A DNA stretch of 10,206 bases from SOIV01 sp964435925 (GCA_964435925.1 CAYTBG010000098.1:1-10206), one strand, 5' to 3'; shown: positions 1 to 5,137, counted from the first letter of the stretch. The notes: generated by a model not told the origin, from the letters alone. Made by a program: numbers and translations.

Positions 1-436
1 CATAGTGAAATTTTTCTTCATCGCAAATATCTGTGAATATTTTTTTGGCAACGGGGTCGTCTGTCTCTGACGCAGCATTTTGGAAAAAGGTGATAGCATC
101 CATTTCAAGCTGCATACCTATACTTAAAGCCTCTGTCTCTCCTTTTCCTTCTTCTCTTTTCATCCGTTCTTTCAATTTTTCGACCAGAGGCGCTTCTCCC
201 TCCAATTCATGACTGCTGATATGTTCTTTCCAATCTTTGCTTCCGAGAATTTGACCAAAAAGATCAGTAAAGGTTTTCAGATGCTTTACTTCTTCTTCGG
301 CCAGAAACCGGAACATCTTCTTGCCACTCTCATGTTGAGTAACATCTGCCGCATGATTAAAAAACTTACGGCCGTTGACTTCCAGCAAGATGGCTCCTTT
401 GATTGCGTCTTTAACTTTTTGGCTGATTGTGACCAT
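1..436 (-). CDS. Rubrerythrin/ferritin-like diiron protein, C-terminus cut by window edge
   Basis: The gene starts at the ATG at 434-436 and runs off the left edge; 145 codons are visible. The product is a four-helix ferritin-like domain. Each helix carries its expected iron ligand: E19 in helix A, E49-x-x-H52 in helix B, E111 in helix C and E141-x-x-H144 in helix D. This is the rubrerythrin-type diiron pattern, so peroxide reduction or iron handling in the cytoplasm is likely. Whether a rubredoxin domain follows cannot be seen. An AGGAG-type ribosome site lies a few bases before the ATG, and a possible extended -10 box (TGTTATACT) is about 30 bases upstream. It is the last visible member of a run of oxygen-defence genes. 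Family assignment is solid; the exact electron donor and substrate are not known. Confidence 0.85.
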   Translation of the reverse strand, partial: MVTISQKVKDAIKGAILLEVNGRKFFNHAADVTQHESGKKMFRFLAEEEVKHLKTFTDLFGQILGSKDWKEHISSHELEGEAPLVEKLKERMKREEGKGETEALSIGMQLEMDAITFFQNAASETDDPVAKKIFTDICDEEKFHY

Positions 437-461
437 TTATCCTCTCCTTATCAAATATTAA

Positions 462-470
462 AGTATAACA
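462..470 (-). promoter_or_regulatory. Possible extended -10 promoter element for the left-edge rubrerythrin
   Basis: Read on the minus strand the bases are TGT-TATACT, which fits an extended -10 box (TGn plus five of six consensus bases). It would start transcription about 20 bases before the ATG at 436. No good -35 box is visible at 17 bases. A second candidate -10 (TATAAT, 490-495) lies further upstream. Confidence 0.35.
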
Positions 471-491
471 GATGATTCTAAAAACCTAAAT

Positions 492-524
492 TATACAACG
501 CTAGAGACCGTATAAGACGCTAGA
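492..524. repeat. Direct repeat, two 14-bp copies, 12 of 14 identical
   Basis: Copies at 492-505 and 511-524 share the form tata-NN-acgctaga and start 19 bases apart, close to two turns of the helix. A degraded third copy may begin near 528. They lie between two iron-protein genes and next to a candidate -10 box, so a regulator binding site is possible. The function is unknown. Confidence 0.45.
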
Positions 525-568
525 AGATATAAACAGCGCTTGATGTTATGTAGTTGTGTGGTTCAACT

Positions 569-871
569 CTATTTTAACTCTTTCATTTCTTCTTCTACTT
601 CTTCAGCCCCTTCGGCGTAGAATTTTTCTTCATCCGGTGCAAGGTGTTTTAAAAGCCTGAGGAATTCACCGGCATGGACGCGTTCTTCATCCGCAATGTC
701 CTTCAGCACTTCGATAGCCAGCTTATCATCAGTTGATTCAGCAAGCTGCATGTAGAGCTGGATTGCTTCGTATTCTGCGGCAATCATAAACCTTATGGCA
801 CGAACTAATTCCTCGTGTGTTAGTTTGCGCTCCTTGGCAAGACCAGAAAAAGGTGTTCCAAAATCAGGCAT
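569..871 (-). CDS. EncFtn-type half-ferritin (two-helix ferritin-like protein)
   Basis: This 100-residue protein has one pair of helices rather than four. The iron-binding pattern is E33 in helix 1 (motif AAEYEAI) and E63-x-x-H66 in helix 2 (motif DEERVH). It is the arrangement known for encapsulated ferritins, where two subunits must pair to build one ferroxidase diiron site. The C-terminal tail is strongly acidic (residues 89-100). There is no recognisable encapsulin targeting peptide of the LG(I/V)GSL(K/R) kind at the end, and no shell gene in the window, so it may work free in the cytoplasm or with a shell encoded elsewhere. The start is supported by an AAGGAGG site six bases upstream. 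It follows NiSOD by 75 bases and is probably in the same transcription unit. The likely role is iron oxidation and sequestration. Confidence 0.85.
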   Translation of the reverse strand: MPDFGTPFSGLAKERKLTHEELVRAIRFMIAAEYEAIQLYMQLAESTDDKLAIEVLKDIADEERVHAGEFLRLLKHLAPDEEKFYAEGAEEVEEEMKELK

Positions 872-922
872 GATTAACCTCCTTTCAAAAAATATGTTTT
901 ATAGGATTAGTACTTCTTATCT

Positions 923-945
923 ATCCATTTACTTACTCAATGGAT
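923..945. other. Inverted repeat, 7-bp perfect arms
   Basis: ATCCATT at 923-929 and AATGGAT at 939-945 could form a hairpin with a 9-base loop just after the NiSOD stop codon. In the direction of transcription it is not followed by a T run, so it is not a standard terminator; it could affect mRNA processing or stability. Confidence 0.3.
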
Positions 946-946
946 T

Positions 947-1420
947 TTATTTTTTAGTTTTGGCTTTAAAGTAGGAGTCTTTGAAAGCTTTTACAGCAGC
1001 CTTCAGTTTCTCGACATTTGAGAGATCGGTTGTTTGCTTAGTCTTCATCGCATAGACAAGAATCTCATGGCATAATGACAGATACTCCATGCGGATTTTA
1101 TCGGCTTTATCATCTTCTTTTTCAACCAGCTTCACTCGTTGTGTCAGAAAATACTGGCTAATGATATGCTGAATTTCGTCGGCATGTTTTTCCTTGTTAG
1201 TAACCCAACGAACGATTTGATTAAAGTTAGGCGGCTGATGACCGGAGAGATGCTCTATTTCCTTCATGGCTTTTTTGATAGTTTTAATGTGTTCTTCGAC
1301 CATGGTGAATCGCATCTCGTCATCGTAAATTCCACATGGAATCTCACAATGTGAAAAAACAGCCGGCTTGAGTAAAGCAATCATCACCAAAAAAAATAAA
1401 ATCCCTTGTGTTTTTTTCAT
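947..1420 (-). CDS. sodN: Nickel superoxide dismutase precursor with Sec signal peptide
   Basis: The product turns superoxide into oxygen and hydrogen peroxide at a mononuclear nickel site. The nickel hook of NiSOD is clear: the motif HCEIPCGIY at residues 24-32 matches the family's HCxxPCGxY, with His1, Cys2 and Cys6 of the mature enzyme as ligands. NiSOD needs a free N-terminal His. Here it is preceded by a 23-residue Sec signal (two Lys, a hydrophobic core LFFLVMIALL, then AVFS before the cut), so signal peptidase would expose it. No sodX-type maturation peptidase is visible. The mature length is about 134 residues against 117 in Streptomyces. I chose the ATG at 1418-1420 because GGGAG sits seven bases upstream and the signal then starts MKK; an earlier in-frame ATG at 1447 lacks support. 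The enzyme probably acts outside the cytoplasm. It is downstream of superoxide reductase. Confidence 0.9.
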   Translation of the reverse strand: MKKTQGILFFLVMIALLKPAVFSHCEIPCGIYDDEMRFTMVEEHIKTIKKAMKEIEHLSGHQPPNFNQIVRWVTNKEKHADEIQHIISQYFLTQRVKLVEKEDDKADKIRMEYLSLCHEILVYAMKTKQTTDLSNVEKLKAAVKAFKDSYFKAKTKK

Positions 1421-1427
1421 GGTATTT

Positions 1428-1432
1428 CTCCC
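1428..1432 (-). promoter_or_regulatory. Ribosome binding site that fixes the sodN start
   Basis: GGGAG on the minus strand, seven bases before the ATG at 1420. It favours this start over the in-frame ATG at 1447, which would add nine residues in front of the signal peptide. Confidence 0.6.
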
Positions 1433-1447
1433 TTTTTGATTTACCAT

Positions 1448-1473
1448 AAAAAAAGGCTAATCTTCCGGCCTTT
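1448..1473 (-). terminator. Intrinsic terminator between superoxide reductase and sodN
   Basis: On the minus strand AAAGGC (overlapping the superoxide reductase stop codon) pairs with GCCTTT across a 10-base loop, followed by a run of T. The stem is short (six pairs), so part of transcription may read through into sodN, whose start is only 28 bases further on. Confidence 0.65.
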
Positions 1474-1849
1474 ACCCCTCAAATTCAATTTCGACTGGGG
1501 AGCTCTGCCACAATCCATGGAGATTACATCTTTCCTTAGCAATTAATGGATGCGCATGATCCAGGGCCACAACAAATTTCACTTTTGGCTCCGTCAATCT
1601 GGGCACCAAATCAACTCTTGCCAGAAAAGTCTCCCCTGAGAAAAGCTCTATCCATTCGATGTAATGAGCATTCTCGTTTGGATGCTTCATGTGCTTTCCA
1701 ACTTCAACCTGAACCTCAAATGGTTCTCCCTTTTTCACCTTTTTTGGAGATTCAATAACTGGAGTGTGCTTTTTTTCTAAATCAGTCATCTCATCCACAT
1801 TCGCTGATTTAGCCTCGTTGACTCCACAGAAAATATCGTCTTCACACAT
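1472..1849 (-). CDS. Superoxide reductase (class II, neelaredoxin-like)
   Basis: This 125-residue protein reduces superoxide to hydrogen peroxide without releasing oxygen, using a mononuclear iron bound by four His and one Cys. The ligands fit the family pattern: H28 (motif KKHTPVIE), H56 and H62 (motif HPNENAH), C108 and H111 (motif CNLHGLW). There is no N-terminal desulforedoxin iron domain, so it is the one-iron class II type. The first 21 residues contain two Cys (C2, C8) outside the core; their role is unclear. The residue two before H28 is Lys, where many superoxide reductases have a Glu that caps the resting iron, although a Glu (E25) lies one place further back. AGGAGG stands just before the ATG at 1849. 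Rubredoxin or a similar donor, not seen here, would supply electrons. It lies in line with sodN. Confidence 0.9.
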   Translation of the reverse strand: MCEDDIFCGVNEAKSANVDEMTDLEKKHTPVIESPKKVKKGEPFEVQVEVGKHMKHPNENAHYIEWIELFSGETFLARVDLVPRLTEPKVKFVVALDHAHPLIAKERCNLHGLWQSSPVEIEFEG

Positions 1850-1948
1850 AATATCCTCCTTATATTATTTAAAAATCATTTTATTAACTCTTTAATTCTT
1901 TTTCAGAATTTCTAGTAAAGAAAAAGTCTTAGTTAAATTCATCTCCTC

Positions 1949-1986
1949 AAAAAAAGGGCCCTCCGGACAAATGCTTTGGCCCCCTT
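1949..1986 (-). terminator. Intrinsic terminator after the lysine-tailed rubrerythrin
   Basis: Read on the minus strand, AAGGGGGCC pairs with GGCCCTTTT (nine pairs, two of them G-U) around a 17-base loop, then more T follows (seven T in all). This is the strongest terminator in the window and separates the upstream rubrerythrin unit from superoxide reductase. No clear promoter for the latter stands out in the AT-rich 100 bases before it. Confidence 0.8.
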
Positions 1987-2040
1987 CTTATAGCTTTTAG
2001 TTCTTTATAAGAAAGGCATAGCCAAGAGCCTGCAAATATT

Positions 2041-2643
2041 CTACGGACCAACGTGAAACATGTCCTGGCCAAGATGAAAATCTTCGACCTTGTAGTAATC
2101 GGGAAATCTGTCAAGCATATCAATTTCTGATTTAATAATGAAGTAGTGACTTCGCTCCACCCGAACTAAATAGCCAAGAATCCTTTTACTCTCCTTATCT
2201 TCTGCTTGCTCACCTGCTTCTCTATAAAATTCCTCAGACATCTTTTCAGCTTTAAGAGCTAATTTGAACAGGTCTAAAACTGAAAATTTTTTTGCCTTCG
2301 AGATTTTAATAGGAGGAAGAAAGGATTTTTCTGGAATCTCAAGCTCTTCCCCCGGAAATCTTTGAGAAAAAAGTTTCTCTAAAGTTCGACGATGTTTTTT
2401 CTCTTCTGAAAGTAGCAATTTCAGTTTCATTTTCAAAATCTCATTCTTTACCATTTCATAAAACCTTGAATAAGCCTGGGCTGCTTCTATTTCAGACTTT
2501 ATGGCTACACCAAAAACCTCAGAAGGAGACAATTTTAAGTTTATACTGCTGAATTCATGAGCATCACCTTTTTTCGCTCTAGCAACGGGTCTCTTCTTTT
2601 TGGTAGTATTTATAGTCTTTTTTGTCGTTTTTTTTACAGCCAT
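2041..2643 (-). CDS. Rubrerythrin-like diiron protein with lysine-rich N-terminal tail
   Basis: The product has 200 residues. Residues 1-25 hold nine Lys, two Arg and several Thr with no acidic residue, in KKTTKK-like blocks resembling histone H1-like bacterial tails. Residues 40-175 form a four-helix ferritin-like domain with a full set of ligands: E51, E81-x-x-H84, E133 and E163-x-x-H166. There is no rubredoxin domain. The core suggests peroxide reduction or iron oxidation. The tail suggests binding to DNA or another polyanion, as in Dps proteins whose Lys-rich tails bind DNA; that part is inference. GAGG lies before the ATG, a TTGACA-N17-TATGAA promoter is upstream, and a PerR-box-like palindrome precedes the -35. 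A strong terminator follows, so it may be a single-gene unit. Confidence 0.8.
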   Translation of the reverse strand: MAVKKTTKKTINTTKKKRPVARAKKGDAHEFSSINLKLSPSEVFGVAIKSEIEAAQAYSRFYEMVKNEILKMKLKLLLSEEKKHRRTLEKLFSQRFPGEELEIPEKSFLPPIKISKAKKFSVLDLFKLALKAEKMSEEFYREAGEQAEDKESKRILGYLVRVERSHYFIIKSEIDMLDRFPDYYKVEDFHLGQDMFHVGP

Positions 2644-2686
2644 TCCCTACCTCATGCTCTAGACTAGAAAGCCTCCCAAGAAAATA

Positions 2687-2715
2687 TTCATACTATTGAG
2701 AAAGCACTATGTCAA
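2687..2715 (-). promoter_or_regulatory. Sigma-70-type promoter of the lysine-tailed rubrerythrin
   Basis: TTGACA (2710-2715) is followed after 17 bases by TATGAA (2687-2692), a perfect -35 with a four-of-six -10. Transcription would begin about 35-40 bases before the ATG at 2643. Confidence 0.6.
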
Positions 2716-2717
2716 GG

Positions 2718-2733
2718 AATATTATATAGTATT
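2718..2733. promoter_or_regulatory. Candidate PerR-type operator upstream of rubrerythrin
   Basis: A 16-bp near-perfect palindrome AATATTATATAGTATT lies directly upstream of the -35 box. Its core (2720-2731) matches the palindrome over the perR promoter at 11 of 12 bases. Because perR is in the window and rubrerythrin is a classic PerR target, a PerR site is the simplest reading. Confidence 0.5.
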
Positions 2734-2777
2734 TCTATCTTTCTTGTAAATTATATTTTTTTTATTTATCACTGCAG

Positions 2778-3281
2778 TTATAACTTGCCTTTATAATGCC
2801 TTTTGATTATCTCTAATATTTCTTTTGACCGCTGAATTGCAGGTTCTAGAAACTCCTCGTGAGCTAAATTTTGTTGTCTTTCTAAAAACTTAAATATTTG
2901 TTGAGCTGTATTTTTACAAAAAGTCTGAGCCCAAGTATCATCAGGCACTTTTTCTCCCCAAAGTTTACGCGGTCCTTCATGGCCCCCTTCAGAAAGATAC
3001 CAATCCTTTATAAGCTGAAAACCTCCTTGAAAAATGAGAAAACCAAGGGATGTGGCTGCCGGAGGGATACCCATGCTAAGAGATTTTATTGTAGTGGAGT
3101 GAATCATCTGTTCCCCTTCATAAGAGACCATTAGATGGCCGCCGGGAGCAATGATATTCCCGAGATACCTAAATAGCTTACGATCAAGCCTATTTGAGCT
3201 TAAAATTAAGCTATCTTTTGTTTCGTTCTCAGCAAAAAAATCAAGCCCTTCATAATACTCCAAATCCATCCATGGTTTCAC
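2778..3281 (-). CDS. DUF1122-like protein, C-terminal part after an in-frame UGA
   Basis: These 167 codons look like the main part of a DUF1122 family protein (function unknown, found in archaea and some bacteria). Typical-looking stretches are PWMDLEYYEG near the start, PPGGHLM-like APGGHLMVSYEGE (45-57), GIPPAATSLGFL and KDWYLSEGGHEGPRK. The reading frame is the same as that of the 60-codon ORF at 3291-3473; only the TGA at 3291-3293 separates them. Translation could restart at the GTG (3279-3281) or the in-frame ATG (3267-3269); GGAG touches the GTG, too close to be a good ribosome site. So this is either the major piece of a gene broken by a nonsense mutation or a protein read through UGA. 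The family call is from remembered patterns and is moderately sure. Confidence 0.6.
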   Translation of the reverse strand: MKPWMDLEYYEGLDFFAENETKDSLILSSNRLDRKLFRYLGNIIAPGGHLMVSYEGEQMIHSTTIKSLSMGIPPAATSLGFLIFQGGFQLIKDWYLSEGGHEGPRKLWGEKVPDDTWAQTFCKNTAQQIFKFLERQQNLAHEEFLEPAIQRSKEILEIIKRHYKGKL

Positions 3282-3290
3282 TCCGTCTTT

Positions 3291-3473
3291 TCATCCTATA
3301 CTGTAAATGCCCTTGATAACAGAGAATCCGCTGAGTGCGCCGCGAGAGTTTCGAATGTATAATCTAAAACCCTTCCAGCCGCTAAAACGAAGCTGTTTTA
3401 GTTCTCCCAGATGGAGCGTGTAACCATTCACTCTTTTACCATGGAGATTTTTTAAACGACCGAAATTATGCAT
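3291..3473 (-). CDS. DUF1122-like protein, N-terminal part ending at in-frame UGA
   Basis: This 60-residue ORF begins 31 bases after wrbA and ends in TGA. The same frame continues open into the 167-codon piece downstream. Read together (231 positions plus the stop) the join is GIYSIG-UGA-KDGVKPWMDL, which suits one continuous domain. UGA differs from CGA (Arg) by one transition, so a nonsense mutation of an Arg codon is the simple explanation. The ORF has no clear Shine-Dalgarno site and an in-frame stop just before its ATG, so translation may depend on wrbA. On its own a 60-residue product would be an incomplete domain. Confidence 0.5.
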   Translation of the reverse strand: MHNFGRLKNLHGKRVNGYTLHLGELKQLRFSGWKGFRLYIRNSRGALSGFSVIKGIYSIG

Positions 3474-3504
3474 CAGAATTTAAAGATTTAGGCTATTTTA
3501 CAAA

Positions 3505-4116
3505 CTATTTTGCCAGTTTAGAAGCAATCATTGCCACATGCTTTCCCTGAAATCGCGCGGCCGCTAATTCATTCTCGCTCGGCATGCGTTCACCCTGACC
3601 ACCAGCTATCGTAGATGCTCCATAGGGAGAGCCCCCAGTTATTTCATCCATCCGCATCTGTCCCTGGAAAGAATAAGGTAACCCCACAATTACCATCCCC
3701 AGATGCAAAAGAGTCAAATGGAAGGAGATGATAGTCGATTCCTGTCCTCCATGCTGGGTGTTACTGCTCGTAAAAACACTCCCAACCTTTCCCACAAGAG
3801 CACTTTCTGCCCAGAGGTTACCCGTGGCATCCAGAAACTGTCGCATCTGCCCGCACATATTCCCAAAACGTGTGGGGGATCCAAAAATTACTGCATCAGC
3901 CTCTCCCAGCTTATCCACAGTGCACACCGGGACGTGGGCAAACGCCTTTTGTGCCTCGAGGGCGCCCATCATCTGGAGAACTTCTTCAGGAAGAGTTTCT
4001 GGTACACGGCACATTTCGACTTCCGCTCCCTCCACTTCTTTAGCCCCTTCGGCTACTGCCTCTGCCATACGGTGAATATGACCGTACATCGAGTAATAGA
4101 CAACTAAAGTTTTCAT
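3505..4116 (-). CDS. wrbA: NAD(P)H:quinone oxidoreductase, WrbA type
   Basis: WrbA is a flavodoxin-like FMN enzyme that reduces quinones by two electrons, preventing semiquinone formation and superoxide release. The product has 203 residues against 198 in E. coli. It shows the FMN phosphate loop at residues 9-13 (SMYGH), the FMN-binding stretch GSPTRFGNMCGQ (79-90), the loop SSNTQHGGQE (117-126) and the WrbA signature GGSPYGASTIAGG (161-173). The start is supported by AGGAGG eight bases before the ATG. The gene lies between pterin dehydratase and the DUF1122-like gene, in the same orientation as all other genes. A role in redox defence fits the neighbours. Confidence 0.93.
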   Translation of the reverse strand: MKTLVVYYSMYGHIHRMAEAVAEGAKEVEGAEVEMCRVPETLPEEVLQMMGALEAQKAFAHVPVCTVDKLGEADAVIFGSPTRFGNMCGQMRQFLDATGNLWAESALVGKVGSVFTSSNTQHGGQESTIISFHLTLLHLGMVIVGLPYSFQGQMRMDEITGGSPYGASTIAGGQGERMPSENELAAARFQGKHVAMIASKLAK

Positions 4117-4265
4117 CTTTCAATCCTCCTTTCGTTTTTTTACCTTTCCCGTCTATTGAAAACCTATAGAAAGGTAACTAGCTTATCAAGGAAGATCTTT
4201 TCCTCTTCATATCTAGTTTTAAGTTTTATCCTATAGCCAATCCTAAATTTTTTTTCTTTCCATTT

Positions 4266-4619
4266 TCATTCGGCGGAATACAACTCGTTTGTTTTTGCTG
4301 CCATGATAAAGTCGTTCTGGTGAAGACCTTTAATTTTATGCGTCCACCATGAAACTTTGACTCTGCCCCATTCGGTCACGATAACTGGATGATGTCCTTC
4401 TTGCTCTGCTATTTCTCCTACCTTGTTCGTAAACTCAAGAGCCTGTATAAAATTGTTAAACCTAAACACTCGCTCTAACCTCTTGATATTATTGCGCTCG
4501 ACAATCTCCCACTCTGAAACTTGCGGATGGAGTCCCTTAATCTCCAGATCGGTGACAGTCGGCTCACCCCTGCGGCACGGAACGCATTTCATCTTTGTAA
4601 GAGCTTGTATATCAGGCAT
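4266..4619 (-). CDS. phhB: Pterin-4a-carbinolamine dehydratase
   Basis: This small cytoplasmic enzyme dehydrates 4a-hydroxytetrahydropterin, in the recycling of the cofactor of aromatic amino acid hydroxylases. Standalone bacterial members have also been linked with molybdopterin metabolism. The 117 residues include the active-site pair H76-H77 in EGHHP, then WGRVKV (84-89), T-H94 and the NDF of GLHQNDFIMAAK with D103. An N-terminal CVPC (12-15) is common in standalone members; whether it binds metal is not known. I chose the ATG at 4617-4619 because AGGAGG is seven bases upstream; the GTG one codon earlier is only four bases from it. No phenylalanine hydroxylase is in view, so the pathway here is open. 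The stop is TGA at the expected end of the domain, showing that TGA is used as a normal stop. Confidence 0.9.
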   Translation of the reverse strand: MPDIQALTKMKCVPCRRGEPTVTDLEIKGLHPQVSEWEIVERNNIKRLERVFRFNNFIQALEFTNKVGEIAEQEGHHPVIVTEWGRVKVSWWTHKIKGLHQNDFIMAAKTNELYSAE

Positions 4620-4626
4620 CACTTCT

Positions 4627-4632
4627 CCTCCT
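4627..4632 (-). promoter_or_regulatory. Ribosome binding site deciding the pterin dehydratase start
   Basis: AGGAGG on the minus strand, seven bases before ATG (4619) but only four before GTG (4622); the ATG is therefore preferred. Confidence 0.6.
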
Positions 4633-4640
4633 TTAATATT

Positions 4641-4824
4641 TTATTGCGGCTCCTGGAGGTTTTGTATTGTCGTCTGTATCACCTCAGGCATGGCCGGATG
4701 GATATGCATACGGTTGATGAGGGCCCTTATCCACCAGGGCAACCTTTAAGTCATGGATCAATGCCTGTTCGACAATAATCGCACCTGCCCCTGAGCCTAT
4801 GACAATCACATCATAATCTTTCAT
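4641..4824 (-). pseudogene. Collapsed FAD/NAD(P) disulfide-type oxidoreductase (N- and C-terminal ends only)
   Basis: The ATG at 4822-4824 opens a dinucleotide-binding start, MKDYDVIVIGSGAGAIIVEQ, with the GxGxxG motif and LKVALVDKG, as in mercuric-reductase/dihydrolipoamide-dehydrogenase-like enzymes. Where the redox-active CxxxxC region should follow, the frame instead runs to a TGA at 4684-4686. In the next frame, starting near 4717, ALINRMHIHPAMPEVIQ then NL appears, ending at TAA 4641-4643. That matches the usual last 25 or so residues of the same enzyme family (HPxxxEV near the C-terminus). About 400 middle codons are missing and the join is out of frame. An internal deletion is the likely cause. 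The 46-residue product (4684-4824) would be inactive. A GAGG ribosome site remains. Confidence 0.75.
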
Positions 4825-4847
4825 AGCATTTACCTCGCCCTTAAATA

Positions 4848-4946
4848 TTAACTTAATTGTATGCGTTCCTGTTTGTTGTCGATATCATCGAAGTCATCTA
4901 TGAACCAACTTGAAATTCTACGATTGAGCTTTTCAAAAATCTTCAT
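4848..4946 (-). CDS. Short hypothetical ORF, possibly part of a decayed gene
   Basis: Thirty-two codons beginning MKIFEKLNRR and ending in a run rich in Asp (FIDDFDDIDN). It ends 23 bases before the oxidoreductase remnant. No family is recognised. The frame is open upstream of the ATG for about 12 more codons (ending in GEKGQDE), overlapping the ORF at 4943-5032 in another frame, so the two may be halves of one gene broken by a frameshift. Confidence 0.25.
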   Translation of the reverse strand: MKIFEKLNRRISSWFIDDFDDIDNKQERIQLS

Positions 4947-5032
4947 CTCATCCTGACCTTTCTCCCCAGAGAGGAGATATCAATATAAATGTCTTCTCCG
5001 TATGAATGATCGGCTATATAGAAATGCTTCAT
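4943..5032 (-). CDS. Short hypothetical ORF after katA
   Basis: Twenty-nine codons starting MKHFYIADHSYGEDIYI, with two ATG codons in tandem (5030-5035) and AAGG just before them. The family is not recognised. The last third looks out of frame with the following ORF at 4848-4946, which suggests a frameshifted small gene rather than two real ones. Confidence 0.25.
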   Translation of the reverse strand: MKHFYIADHSYGEDIYIDISSLGRKVRMR

Positions 5033-5050
5033 CATCCTTTTCTGCATAAA

Positions 5051-5137
5051 TTATAGCACCGTTTTAAGGTCACACATAATATTTTCGATAAGCCGTACTC
5101 GGGCATCCTTGGGCAGTAATCGAGAAAGCCCATCCAT
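5051..5137 (-). CDS. Very short ORF in the katA-downstream stretch
   Basis: Twenty-eight codons, MDGLSRLLPKDARVRLIENI and eight more, ending in TAA, with no ribosome site. The amphipathic composition looks protein-like, but nothing is recognised. Together with the two ORFs below it, it fills the 370-base gap between katA and the oxidoreductase remnant; decayed coding DNA is the likeliest content. Confidence 0.18.
   Translation of the reverse strand: MDGLSRLLPKDARVRLIENIMCDLKTVL

Noticed and set aside
1421..1447. Longer sodN start adding MVNQKGRNT
   Set aside because: It overlaps the terminator-proximal region, has no ribosome site, and puts nine residues before a good signal peptide; the GGGAG site supports the inner ATG.
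1892..1942. Sixteen-codon leader ORF upstream of superoxide reductase
   Set aside because: The GAGGAG touches the ATG with no spacing, and the composition is simply AT-rich; it is not supported as a real gene.
3249..3293. SECIS element after the in-frame UGA
   Set aside because: The bases after the UGA give only short, broken stems, so selenocysteine insertion is not supported by structure that I can see.
3703..4107. Plus-strand open frames across wrbA
   Set aside because: They lie opposite a clear WrbA and have no ribosome site or recognisable motif.
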